A stretch of 64,000 nt of DNA from Apiosordaria backusii (lineage: Eukaryota > Ascomycota > Sordariomycetes > Sordariales > Lasiosphaeriaceae). Shown here in pieces: positions 10,001 to 20,338 of this stretch. The notes under the pieces were generated by a model. That model saw nothing but the letters and a program-made list of their open reading frames with translations. It ran no database searches and was not told where the DNA came from. Every line of letters starts with the position of its first letter. Position 1 is the first letter of the stretch. The translations under genes and the position numbers were made by a program. The stretch lies in NCBI GenBank assembly GCA_030549205.1, contig JAUKTV010000007.1:1426001-1490000 (forward strand), in the 5' to 3' direction.

Positions 10001-11783
10001 GCCGCTACCTGAGCCTGCAATTCCAGTACCTACAGCACCCTCTACTACCATTGAGATCCCTCTGCCCCAGGCCTCACAGAAGCAACGTGAGGAATTCATG
10101 CCTGTGGATGATATGGATTGCAGTGAGCTTATTTCTTACCTGGTTTCCTGCTGCAAGGAGTGCTATTCTACAGGGGCCTTAGAGCCCAACACCTTCAAGC
10201 AAGCCCTGAAACACCCTGAAAAGGAGCAATGGTTACAGGCCATCTTCACTGAATTACGCCAACTTCTCACCACTAAGACCTTCTATTTTGTCCGCCGATC
10301 TCAGGCCAAGAAGAAGCCTATTACAAGCCGCTGGGTCTTCAAGGATAAGAAGAATTCACAGGGCATTACAGTGAAGTTCAAGGCCCGATTGGTTGCTCGA
10401 GGTTTCCAACAGGCCTTTGGAATCGATTTCGAACAGACCTACGCTTCCACCACAGGGCCTCCGACTTGGAGAATCATACTGGCCTTTGCAGCTGTATTTG
10501 ACTGGGATTTGGAGCAGGTGGACTTTGTGGGAGCCTTTTTGAACTCAGAGACCGATTTTGATATCTACATCGAAATTCCACAGGGACTACCTGAGTTCGC
10601 CCACAGCAGTGCCAGCGCTGTAATACTGCTAAAGGCAGCCGGATGGGACCCTACTGAGGACCAAGTTATCCTACTGAAGAAATCCTTGTACGGCCTGAAG
10701 CAAGCTTCTTACCTCTGGCAACAGAAGGTCCTTGCAATGACCCAGGCCTTAGGTTTCAGGCCCCTCATCTCCGATACAGCTACCTATTTTCACCCAGACT
10801 ACAAGATCTTCATCATCAGCCACGTTGACGACTGCTTGATCACAGGCCCTGAGCCTCCACGGCTTCAAGCCCTGAAGAACGCTATGGGGGAGCACTACGA
10901 TATCGAAGATTTAGGTCCTGCCCGCTACTTCCTTGGTGTTCAAATTGAACGCAACAGGCCTCAACGGCGCCTCTGGATCCACCAAAAGGCCTATATTACA
11001 GAGGCAGTCAAGCACTTTGGAATCAGCACTAAGTCAACTCCCCTTCCACTGAGCCCTGGAATCACAGGCAAAGGCAACAGGCCTGGAACCCCCGCAAGCC
11101 TCTCTGATCAGCACCTATATCGACAACTGATTGGTACTTCAATGTACGCTATGGTTCAAACCAAGCCTGACGTGGCCTTCAGCGTTCAGTGGCTCTCACA
11201 ACACCTAACACAGCCTACTGACACCCACCTAAAAGCTGCAAAATCACTACTTTCCTACCTCTATTCCAGTGCTTACAGCGCTGTCGGTTACGGCTCTAAC
11301 AGTGACTTGAAGCCCATCGGCTTCACTGATAGTGACTGGGCTGGGTGTGAGGAAAGCGCTAAATCTACCTACGGTTGGCTGTTCACCTTGGCTGGAGGAC
11401 CTATTAGCTGGAAATCAAAGAAAGCGTCCACTGTGTCCTTCAGCACTCTAGAGGCCGAATACACTGGGCTTATCGAAGGCCTTAAGGAAGCTATGTGGCT
11501 CAGGGGTCTCTTTCAGGAAATTTCCAGGCCTATTACAGGCCCTACCCCCCTGTTGTGTGACAACGAAGGCTCTATTGCCACTGCTCACAGCGATAAGCAC
11601 AATCGCCGAACCAAACACACTCTGATTCGATTTCAGGGGGTCAAAGAGGCTATATCCACTGGAGTCATCACTGTGACCTACCTCCCTACAGAGGAGATGC
11701 CTGCTGACGGCCTCACCAAAGCCTTGCCTACAGCGCTGTTCAACACCTTCGTCTCACTGTTGAACCTTTCCAAGCCCTTTTAG
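7017..11783 (+). CDS. Copia Gag-Pol polyprotein, 1588 aa, uninterrupted
   Basis: This single frame encodes all proteins needed for retrotransposition. In order: a Gag region (about 150-350, with the SGPENWRSWYQAL block typical of Copia Gag); a Lys-rich tract (about 381-395); aspartic protease with DTGS at D468; the integrase zinc-binding region (H646...H, CKSC); the integrase core with D710, D772 and E806; reverse transcriptase with KARLVARGF, SLYGLKQA and the catalytic HVDD at 1269-1272; and RNase H with D1438 and E1479. The RT core reads HVDD rather than the usual YVDD. No CCHC zinc knuckle is present in Gag. There is no frameshift or internal stop, so Gag and Pol would be made together. 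The start is the first in-frame ATG, 18 nt after the 62-bp repeat array. Confidence 0.95.
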   Translation: MEDEDMHDPPVSPGAPGTFGLPSTPNLSEGLNFAQYFQQLQNNLVVTFDSRIGAATAGLTDQIRALSAEINRVNTRIDNFITRPPPERTASSPPKPSSEPSVDLPAPPSSSVTSARTGPSAPIATPATAPSSSQTARETTVLSVKDLSKQVLHLTEEQKLSGPENWRSWYQALTIQMRVLGLSEFMNKPKSVTDSLNDDLKAFLLLTIRNTLQAGPLLTIEAEDSPATLFQRLQAQYAPAQAVLRDELYRAYHAIKFDGSLGVVEYNAKFNTLITRLQGLGVTIQLVDQVNHYLSSLEGSFPLWCERSRALIRQNEHNFGYSRYPTLEFLQGELLAETRISSTTVAQALSTLHSYTASTEDFKASGASNASTGNPTEPGLTGKKKKKKGDKKKEDAEDPGNSKEISFAVGFDLGTGFYSTEPSEPTIPCEHHGFTGSTASPPPEVPPSTPINPANYANPALKKAWLFDTGSTVHICNNKNLFTDLIEVKVKPLTTGGGPVRIIGKGTVKVQFFTGTRNNRAHFSAISLTETFFIPTFPLNIVSGDCLYSAGGALYGQKLTDSNRNLIALLNFKRSGFYLTLKGQPRPEASHWQCFSSYPAFPQASEAPEISEGVSSETPSFSEGDGSPRDPNEPSPTSVRSAILWHVRLGHIGLDLLKKTSLITEGMPNLQKVRPKDLVCKSCDAAKILRRPSKNPVQDPPFALSRLEGDIVAIKPIPLLKKPYGLVIADRKTRFRFLRLLATKDDAVIALRSLFEGLNNTFRRYPAHFHYDGEKEVLPLGAYLTEKGIGFSTSSPRTPNQNGLAERSIRVILGRLRATIPASGLPITLWGHVAIPMVEIINCTAQSSRDLTPYQAFHDELLPSQAPHQPNLSNYRTIGTEVTVYIPAEDRATGLKLAPRGTKGRLVAVLGHQTYLVYLGLNKVIKTSFVKFYEDPLAQITGPSSPIGPLEVLDRFDELEEDTTVQVPEPPTHSPPIPPIPSSLAPESSPTPPTQPLPEPAIPVPTAPSTTIEIPLPQASQKQREEFMPVDDMDCSELISYLVSCCKECYSTGALEPNTFKQALKHPEKEQWLQAIFTELRQLLTTKTFYFVRRSQAKKKPITSRWVFKDKKNSQGITVKFKARLVARGFQQAFGIDFEQTYASTTGPPTWRIILAFAAVFDWDLEQVDFVGAFLNSETDFDIYIEIPQGLPEFAHSSASAVILLKAAGWDPTEDQVILLKKSLYGLKQASYLWQQKVLAMTQALGFRPLISDTATYFHPDYKIFIISHVDDCLITGPEPPRLQALKNAMGEHYDIEDLGPARYFLGVQIERNRPQRRLWIHQKAYITEAVKHFGISTKSTPLPLSPGITGKGNRPGTPASLSDQHLYRQLIGTSMYAMVQTKPDVAFSVQWLSQHLTQPTDTHLKAAKSLLSYLYSSAYSAVGYGSNSDLKPIGFTDSDWAGCEESAKSTYGWLFTLAGGPISWKSKKASTVSFSTLEAEYTGLIEGLKEAMWLRGLFQEISRPITGPTPLLCDNEGSIATAHSDKHNRRTKHTLIRFQGVKEAISTGVITVTYLPTEEMPADGLTKALPTALFNTFVSLLNLSKPF

Positions 11784-11806
11784 TCAGTGCCACGCACTGC
11801 GGCTGT

Positions 11807-11814
11807 AGAGGGGG
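11807..11814 (+). other. Polypurine tract of the Copia element
   Basis: AGAGGGGG abuts the right LTR and follows the stop codon by 23 bp. In LTR elements such a tract resists RNase H and primes plus-strand DNA synthesis. Confidence 0.88.
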
Positions 11815-12493
11815 TGTTGAAATACAGCACTTAGTTGTGGACTTTACAGTGTATTTTGGCCTGTAACCCACAGGGCCAACAACAACCAATGGCTTGGAAT
11901 CACAGCGCTCACCAACACTCTGCCACGGCAATCGCAGTGGTCTTCGGACCCCTGAAGCAGCCCGAAGCCCCGGGCGGTTAGCGCACTGCAACGGTGAAAC
12001 GTTAGCGCCCTGCACCCTGTAAACGGCTTCCGGCTAGCGCACTCAACAGTCAGACTTGGCCGGCCGGCCAAGTCTGCAGCTAGCGGACTCAACGGGCATT
12101 CAGGCCCTGCAGCTAGCGGACTCAACGGGCATTCAGGCCCTGCAGCTAGCGGACTCAACGGGCATTTGGGCCCTGGAACGGAGAGAGGTTCAGAGAGCGA
12201 TACAGGGCCAAAGACCTATAATAGGTCTTGTCCCTCGCGACTGTTCACTGTGATATTTTCCTAGCTAATAAGTCAATTCAATATACTGGTTCACCACATC
12301 TTACAGTGCCTCACAAGCCTATATTACAGTGTCTACCTTCTATATATTGCAGGGCATCGCCCCTGTAATCCATATTCCTTCAGTGCCCAGCCACTGTCGT
12401 ATGCTGCAGACAAAGCCCTCTTCGATCTCAGTGTTCTGCGCCGTTCCCTGCACAGGTCTATACCTATAGGCCTGTGAGACACCTATCTCAACA
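11815..12493 (+). repeat. 3' LTR of the Copia element
   Basis: The repeat is 679 bp, TG...CA, and reads identical to the left LTR. It is followed directly by the target duplication TATAA and then RIP-like A+T-rich sequence. It should supply the transcript's 3' end processing signal by family knowledge. Confidence 0.96.
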
Positions 12494-13462
12494 TATAATA
12501 TAAATCATAACTATATAAGAAAATTCTTTTTATATTAGCATGTTTTATTTATTATTATTTTTTATTTCTTTATTAATTTCTTTCAAAATACTTATTTAAT
12601 TAATACTTAACTACTTACAGTAAAGAAAATCCTATAAAGTATACTAAAAGTATGCTTTTATTAGAAAATTTAAATAAAAAAAGATTTAATTCTTTATATA
12701 TTAATATTATAATATAAATTACCGTAACTTACTTTAAAAACTATAAAGGAATTACTTATTAAAATATAAAGCCAGAGCTTATCTTATATATTTATAATAT
12801 ATAAAAGGTATTATTATATTTTAATATAAATTTTAATTTAAAATCTTTAATTATTATCTACTAGATAGTAACTTTACAATACTATTTAATTAAATAATTA
12901 TAAAATTTAATTATTTATATAAATAATTTCTATTATCTTAAATTTAACTCCTATTATTATAAATTTATTATCAAGGTAAAATTAACCTATTTTATAACAG
13001 TCTCGATTTAATTTATATTTATTATTAATACGTAAATAATCTAACCTTTATTAAATTCTACTTTAGTATAATAAGAAAAGTGAATATTAAAGGATTAAAA
13101 AATAACGTTAATATAAATATTTATAAGTTAATTTCTTTTTATTTATAAAGTAAAGTTTTAATACTTTACTGTATACTTTTCAGTTTATATAGTCGATAAA
13201 TATAGTATCTTTTTAAATAAAAATAGTTTATATTTTAAATAAAAGGTATATATTTCTTTTTTTATTAATATTTTAAGAAGCGTTAAATTACTTAATCTTT
13301 ATAGTAAAGTAAATATAATTAAATTAATAATAGATTATTTTTATTTAATAAATTATTAAATATTTTAATAAAACTTAATTCAAAAAAGTTATAGTTTTAT
13401 TTTACTATTATTAATTTAATAAAATATTTTTATATTCAAGTATTTTAATTTAATATCTTTAA

Positions 13463-14340
13463 TTTGAAGTTCGGTAATATATATATAAGATATAATATAC
13501 AAATACTTATAATTAATATATACTATCTTTAGGTTATTTAATATAGCTATTAAACTAATTACCTATTAAGCTATTTTATCCTTTACTATTATTTTTACAA
13601 TTAAAATTAACTTTATTAACTATCCTTCTACTTTATTTTTTTTAAATACTTTTTTTAAACCGTTTTATTATTAATTCAATACTTTAGTTTAAAGCCAATT
13701 AAATCCTATTTAAATCAATAGAGGTTAATATATTTAACATAAAATAAAGTAATAAGGGCATATATAATTAACTTTTTAATAAAAGTAACGTTTATATTTT
13801 ACTTATTATTATTTTCTTTTATATAGTGATTATTATATTAATAAATTTAAAGTATTTATAGTAATTTAACTTTAAAATCATATATTTATAGGTGATACCC
13901 GATGCCAAGCCTGAGCTTAGATCAGGTACTATTTCTATTATAGACTAGCTCCTTAGATAAGATAAGGCGATTGGCTATCAATTGGTGAGCCTTCAGCTCT
14001 CACCTTAACTACCAACATCTTCTTCGTACACCACAAATATATCTATACTAATTGCTTCTTATTGAGCCACCCTGTGTCAATAGGCTTTTAATATAATATA
14101 TTATACATTATTATAATATTAGTATTATCTTTTAATTATTAAATTATATAGAATAGATTTATATTTAATATTATAATTAATTAAATTTTAAAATAATAAA
14201 TAAATTAAAAGAGGAATATAGTAAGTAATATAAAAGAAGAATGTAATAGTAATATAAGAAAGAAGTATTAAACAATATGCCCTTTTCAAACTCTTCTATC
14301 TTTGTAATTAAACTATATAAAAGCCGAATTAGTACTTAGG
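13463..14340. repeat. RIP-diverged dispersed repeat, copy 2
   Basis: It has the same order of landmarks as 2604-3290, interrupted by the 187-bp insertion at 13893-14079. Copy 2 is more strongly A+T-converted than copy 1. It has no coding capacity. Confidence 0.6.
13893..14079. mobile_element. 187-bp solo LTR or mini-element with 5-bp target duplication
   Basis: The insert begins TGATACCC and ends TGTGTCA, and is bracketed by ATAGG at 13888-13892 and again at 14080-14084. The uninterrupted repeat copy at about 3050 reads TATAGGC at the same place, which gives the empty site. TG...CA ends and a 5-bp duplication indicate an LTR left by recombination, or a very small terminal-repeat element. Its composition is near normal, so it arrived after most of the RIP in its host repeat. 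It contains no coding sequence. Confidence 0.78.
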
Positions 14341-14849
14341 TGGGTGACTATTGGGGAATCCTCGGTGTTGTATGTATATTTTTTGTGCGTTGTTGGGGTT
14401 CCATTTTGGTGGAGATTTCAACATTTTTGGTGGAGTTTGATATTGCCAAGCACACCAAGCACGCCAAGCCAGCAGAGTCTTGCTTATGTACTCCGTAATT
14501 CACATCAGTTCCAGTGTTGCCCAGTCAAAAACTGGGATTATTGACTTGCCCCTTTTTTTTGAGTCCTCCGCAGTACAGACCACCATCACACATCAACATG
14601 GCTGGAAACAGTTTGCGCAAAACTCAATTACGCAACATCAAGATGGAGCATAGCTTGACGCATGCACAAAATAAAGACAAAAAAACCGTCGTGGGAAAGC
14701 TTGCTCTTACTTATCGCTGAGCTACGCTGCTTTTAGTCTTTTGTCTGGTGGCAAAATGTCAACAGAACCTCACTCAGATCTCCCCCATCTCCATCCCCCC
14801 AAAATTCCCAGATCAATACCACGCTGCCACAAACCCTTCCACCTCCCCC
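14341..14849. other. Intergenic, 3' side of dcl-1
   Basis: Ordinary composition resumes here. Short open frames exist but show no domain and no splice-consistent extension. The last part should hold the dcl-1 3' UTR. I see nothing else. Confidence 0.5.
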
Positions 14850-17800
14850 CTAGATCGCACTACCATGAACCTCGACCTCGACCTCCATCCCCCCTCCCTC
14901 CCCTTCCCCTTTATCCCCATTCTTCCCTTCCAATTTCTCCTCCACCCTCACCGCACAATCACACCCCACCCTTTTCCTAAACTCCCCCACCTCCACCCCC
15001 TCCAACTCCCTCAGCGCCTTCTTCGCCGCCCCAATCTTGGCATACCTCGCGCTCTGCGACACCGCATGCGCCAGCGTCTGCCCGTGCACCCTCACCGCGC
15101 AAACCACCTGCTTCTCCCCCATCACCCCTATCCCCCCTTCCTCGCCAGCCTCATCAACGGTAATCTCCCGTGTTAACAGCCTCCACTCCTGACACTGAAA
15201 CCGATGCTGCATCTCGTGTCTCAAAAATGTAACTGGGTGTTTATTCGCGAAGGTATCATACAGCCTCATGTCCTCGAACCAGAACTTAATGTGTTTGTCA
15301 AAGAAATCCTGGACTGTTGCATAGTTGTAAGAAGAATCAACGAACACGGCGCCTACGTAGGCTTCGACCGTGTCTGGAAGGCACTTAGGAGGACGGGAGC
15401 AGTCGACCCAGAAGTTCCTCGCAAAGTCTGCCTCGGATTTCCCTTCTGCTACGGCGGCGGCTTTGGCTGTGGCGAGAGATTCTTCTATTTCTGTGACGTA
15501 CGACGCAATCTCGGATTGGACTGCGGGGGAGTTGTGCTGGAGAGAGCGGTGGAAACCGATGTAGACTGCGAGACAACCTAAAAACTGATTGGAAACCATG
15601 GCCATTTTGTGCTCGGTTAGCCATTGGGGATCTGCCCCAGGGAAGCGGTGGAAGAGGTGATCGATACAGGCCATGTCCAAGAGGGCGTCGCCGAGGAATT
15701 CCAAACGTTGGTAGCTGGGGAGCTTTTCCCAGGAGGTTGGGTAGGTTGGATGCTGGAAGGCACTGCGCAAAAGTCGGGAATACTGGAATCTGTATCCCAT
15801 CCTCTTGTGAAACTTCTCGGCCATGTCCTCTTGCACGCTGTTGGTTGGCATGGTCTGCCACGCAGGTTTCTTGTACGCTGCGTAGTAATCAGACCAAGTC
15901 TTCATCCTGTGGTTCTTGTCGTTGACCATTCTTGTAACTGCCTGGATGGCCATGTCAAAGTTACCATTTTCCTGCGCGGTAAGGTAAGCTGCTCCAATGA
16001 TAGCTTCACAGACATCGGCGATGGACTTGTCAGCTAGGACGTGCTTTTTCCTGATATCCTTTCGCTTGCCTCGTTTGAGAGTTAGACCCTCTGGGTACCA
16101 GGTGCGGCGGTTGAAAGCCATGGAACGGATGTACTCCTCTAGCTTCACCTCGAGGGCGTTGTTGAACAGGTTGCGGTTGCAGATTAGCACCATGCGCTCG
16201 ACGTGGTACTCAAACTCGTCCTTGTCAGGAATGAGGGTGTAGATGGCAATTGTAGTAGCCATCTTGAGGAAAGAATCACCCAAGAACTCCAGTCTCTCGT
16301 AGTTGTTGCCCATGCCACGTTGAAAGTTGATTAGTTCAACATCGTGCTCATCAGTATTGTCACTATCCTTGGTGAAGGCTTCCAGCGCCAGATCAGGCCG
16401 GATTTTTAAGCCCAACATGTTGCATGCGTCCAAGGCAACCAAATTTGAGTCAACCCGGTGAATAATGGCGGGGAAGTTGTAGACCATGGCCACGAGCTCT
16501 ACCGGAAGCTGCAGACTGTTAGCACTATATCGCCTGACTGTGAGGGAGTGTCACTCACTGGTGAGATCTTCAGAGGCTCCAGAACCAGAAAGCACGGTTT
16601 GGGATCCAAATCTTCGTCCTCGACGCTATCGTCCAAAAGATTGCGTTGAATAGACAGCAGCTCGGCTTGAACCACTGCCTGGTCCTCCCGATTCCTGAAC
16701 TTGGCTCTAGACTTGGACCAGAGACTGTTACTGTAGTTCAAAATGTCCTGTGTTTGACATGTCGTCTTCCAGGCTCGATGCCCAGGGGCCACAATACCCT
16801 CGGGAACCGGGTCAGTAGGTTTCATGTCGTGACGGCGCCCACGAATATAGAATTTTCGTGCACCATCCCAAGGGTCCCAGACATACTTGTTCTCAAAGAA
16901 CTCATCCGGCTCGTCGAAGTTGTAGGCAACGATCTCATTCTCTTGAACATATTTCACGGTATCCCAGTCAACAAGCTTGTCTGATGCGAAATCGAGAAAG
17001 TCGAATGAATGGCCTTTGCAGGTTGGCGCAAGGAAATATGGGAGCTCTGAGGCGGTCGCTTCGTATTCCTTGCTGAACACATCTCTGAAAATAGACAAAG
17101 TGAACGAGGTCAAGCTCTCTAGCCTGGATTGGTTGACCTGAATGGGTTCGCCAGCTAATGCGCAATTGACGACTGAGGAGCGGGAGTTTCCAAAATAAAT
17201 AGGAAAGGAAGCTACTTGAGGTATGCGTTGCCGAGTAAGCAGCAGCAGTGGCAATGATGGCCGGCCAAGCGCTTCTGGGTTTGCCAATGTCAATGCCATG
17301 ACATAGAGCTCCGTCGGCTCACCGAGAGCTGACCAGACCTCAGGCTTCAACCGCATCCCATACTCTTCCTTCTTTTTGGAGCTGATGGCAAGGCGAGCAT
17401 TGCGCATGGCTGGGAGCTGCTTGGTAAAAGTTGGTCGAAGATAAGAGTCCAAATATTTGCCCTGGACAAGTTTGAGACACATCTCAAAGGCTGCCGAGCA
17501 CTTGGCTACTGCTTTGCTCCCATGAACTTTTCCGATAGCACCTCTGATCGGAGATACAGCTGGCAAAATAACCTCACACTGGAACCCACCCTCGATGGTG
17601 TTGACGGTGTATTCCGGAGTGAGGTTGGTTTCTGGCGGGTGTGGGAGCGAAGAGACAAAGTTGGCAAGACAAACCAGGCTTTGCTTGTAGTTCAGCTTAG
17701 CCCCTGTTTCTGGAATGGTGTACTGTCTCTGGCCCTTTTCCTTCCTTAAGAAGTAATCCATCTTGAAGTTGTTTCCAGTCAGCTTCCGCGTGTCTGGCAT

Positions 17801-19747
17801 CGCCTCGCAAAATTTTCTGAGCGATTCTTCGCTCTGCTTGAGCTGTTGAACCTTTTGAATCTGCTCATGATTTCCCCTCTCAATCATGTGAATGTAAGTT
17901 GACCGCTCTTGGCGAGCGCGGCCACGGGACTGAATGTACTGAATTAAGGTGTCATACAAGTCGAACCGGATAATAACGTTGCAATCAGGAATATCCAGGC
18001 CTTCCTCCGCGACTGAGGTGGCGAAGATGCAGTTAAGTTCGCCCTTCTTGAACTTGATGATGGTCAAGACTTGGTCACGGTAGCTGGTTTTGGAGTTATC
18101 CCAACTAGAATCGTTTCTGCCGCCGCCAATCTGTTTGCTGCGATTAGAATAAGTGATAACCCCGTTGATGGAAGTGGACTTACGAGGATTCCAGGCTCAA
18201 GACCTGGTATTCTGAGTTCCGGTTGTTTGAGGAGGTCAACGAGCATATTTGCTGTATTTCTTTGCTTTACAAACACGATACACCGTCTCATGAGATCTTG
18301 GCTGCTGAACTGGTCATGTAGAGCTTTCCAGAGCTCAATGACCTTCGAAGACAGCAGACGAGAATCCAAACTTGGCTGTTCAAACTCATGATTCTTCACC
18401 AACTCATGGGCTTCCCGGACCCTGTTTCGGTCGAGGCCCATGAGCTGGCTGAAGGCTCCTTGGCGGAGAAGACTTCGTTCTGCTTGTGTCTCAAGCTTGG
18501 CAATATCCTCATGTTTGAAGAAGAGGTGCCAATATCGATCCGCACACCAAGGCCCGAGTTCAGCTGTTGCCTGCGAGGTGAAAACGAAGGCCCTAGTAAA
18601 ATGATCATGTTGCCCAACCAGAGCCTTGATGGATCGGTGAAGAGCCGTCCTCCATTCCCGTGGCTTCCTGTTGTACTCCAGAATGATCTCCTTCTTCGGC
18701 CTACTGATGGTGTGTTGAATGATACTTGGGTCAGAAACTGTCGCAATTTGGCTGTGAAGCAAACCTTCGAGCTCTGCAGCGGCAATTCTCGGATCAATCT
18801 GGGCGTCAACTGGAGAAGCAGTCATTCCCAGGATGCGCGGGCGTTTTTCTTTGTCTTCGTTCTCAACGTAAAAGTCCTTGATGATACGGGCATAGGGGTG
18901 GTTCTTCTTGGTGTGGTGGCATTCGTCAAATATCAACAGATTGATCTGGTCCATCCGGATATAGGAATGGTGGAGGCATTGGTAGAGAATCTCCGAGGTG
19001 CACACGACAGCCATGTTGTCTTCGAATGTGGTCTCCCAAAATTCCTTCGACGATGATCGATCGATCATTTGTCCGCAAAACTTGGCTACAGAGTAGTCCA
19101 AATTGCAGGTCAGCACTGCATGCTGTTGAAAGACGAGGGCCACCTTGTCGACCAGGAAGAAGGCAACGCGCTTGGGGAGGCCTTGGGATCGATTCTCGAG
19201 TTCATTCTGTATTGTCCACCGCAAAAGTAAAGCGGCAATCAGTGTTTTACCGGACCCTGAAATGAGCGTTAGCCAAAGCAAAAGACAAGTCATGATAGAG
19301 AAACATACCGGTGTCCAATACAGCGATAGTGTTCTGGGTCTTGGCCCTCTCGAATAGCTCCAACTGATAATCTCGTGGGCTGGTGATGATCTTTTTGTTC
19401 TCGAACTCGCGCATCAACCAGTTGGCGGACCTCTCCTCATCTAGGACTAGCTTCCCAGTTCCTTTTGACAGGCTCTGCTGGTTCTCCTCGAGCCAGAGGT
19501 CAAAGTTTGCATTATCTGCTCGCTTCTTCTCGGACATCTTGCGCGGTTTTGGGGGAGCGTTAACCTCCCACTTCTTGCCTCCATCGTCGTCATCGCCATC
19601 TTCCCTGTCGGTGTCGGCATCACCGTTTAGCTCACTGCTGGCATCTGGCGAAGCTTGACTTGAGGTGTCTGGAGTTGAGCCATCGAGACTAAGCAGGTCG
19701 CCCTCAATCAGGGTTCCCGACGGTGATAGCAGCGCCCCAGGGCACAT
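14850..19747 (-). CDS. dcl-1: Dicer-like protein 1, 1580 aa, 4 exons
   Basis: This enzyme cuts double-stranded RNA into small RNAs for quelling and related silencing. Exons: 19747-19309, 19256-18184, 18130-16559, 16508-14850, with introns of 52, 53 and 50 nt; all joins keep frame. Domains: DEAD/H helicase with Walker A LDTGSGKT (about 144-151) and DECH (257-260); helicase C with SRGRARQ (about 570); Dicer dimerisation region (about 625-720); a poorly conserved PAZ-like stretch; two RNase III domains with YERLEFLGDSF (about 1098) and YQRLEFLGDAL (about 1294); and a basic C-terminal dsRNA-binding-like region. Length and layout match fungal DCL1, about 1580 aa in Neurospora. The start is the first ATG of exon 1; an extra upstream exon is not excluded. 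All visible catalytic motifs are intact. It lies 0.5 kb from the transposon island. Confidence 0.93.
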
Positions 19748-20338
19748 TTTCGGCACGCTGTATTGGTGCAAGGGCCGAGGGGTACGACGGCAGGGATTAT
19801 CTTAGGTGAGGAAAAGATAGGATACTCTTTGAGGATGTGATGCTCGGCCGTGATGTGAGCGAGACGCCGGCGAAGCGTTTCTGGGTCCAGGATGGTAGGA
19901 GAGGCTGGCCCTAGAAAGCTACAGTGAAAGTCGGCAGTGTTTGGGAATATTTATGAGTTGAAAAGGCTGCGTGGGCAGAGAGCGCGGGGAGAGACTTTTC
20001 GACCCGAAGAAGGTGCGGTAGGAGCTTGATTGGGTGTCACTTCCCGGAGCAGCCAAGAATCTTATAGACCGGGACCGAATAAAATTGACAACTAGAAAAG
20101 TGTGCAAAAATTAGATCGGTTCATTTGTCTGCGGTGAAAGATAGGGCTTGTCAGCATAGAGATATGGCGTTCTGCACCTATCCGCAGGCTTCCGCGCAGA
20201 GCAACAAACATCCCTTATCACTGCAAACCTGTCAAAATTGAAGCAAGAGCGATAGTCGTCTTGATAGCGAAGGAAGAAAGATTTTGTTAAAAGCCCAAGG
20301 TCCTATTGAGCAGGCTGGGGTGGCTCATTGTTCTCCCT
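19748..20338. other. Intergenic: dcl-1 upstream region and pdx3 3' side
   Basis: The stretch holds the presumed dcl-1 promoter and the pdx3 3' UTR (both genes are on the minus strand). A possible acceptor (AATACAG) lies on the minus strand just before the dcl-1 ATG, so a 5' UTR intron is possible. Nothing else is recognisable. Confidence 0.45.

Larger units (their letters stand above)
5978..12493 (+). mobile_element. Intact Ty1/Copia LTR retrotransposon, 6516 bp
   Basis: The element begins TGTTGAAATA and ends TCTCAACA, flanked on both sides by the 5-bp direct repeat TATAA (5973-5977 and 12494-12498). It has two 679-bp LTRs, a primer-binding site directly after the left LTR, one long Gag-Pol frame, and an 8-bp polypurine tract directly before the right LTR. 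Integrase lies before reverse transcriptase, which defines Copia rather than Gypsy. LTRs that read as identical and an open frame imply a recent insertion, and its base composition shows no RIP although the flanks do. It is probably competent or only recently inactive. Expression cannot be judged from sequence. Confidence 0.96.
12494..14340. repeat. A+T-rich, RIP-like decayed repeat island (right flank)
   Basis: The composition matches the left flank: TpA-rich, with stops in all frames. From 13463 it carries copy 2 of the repeat also present at 2604-3290. Bases 12494-13460 have no recognisable element. The switch to ordinary composition near 14340 is abrupt and marks the edge of the transposon island. 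Confidence 0.85.

Noticed and set aside
14741..15176. Pro/His-rich plus-strand frames at the dcl-1 3' end
   Set aside because: They are shadows of the Glu/Gly-rich C-terminus of dcl-1 on the opposite strand.
19748..19771. Eight extra N-terminal codons for dcl-1 beginning at TTG
   Set aside because: The frame is open, but the first codon is TTG. The ATG at 19747 is the first normal start.
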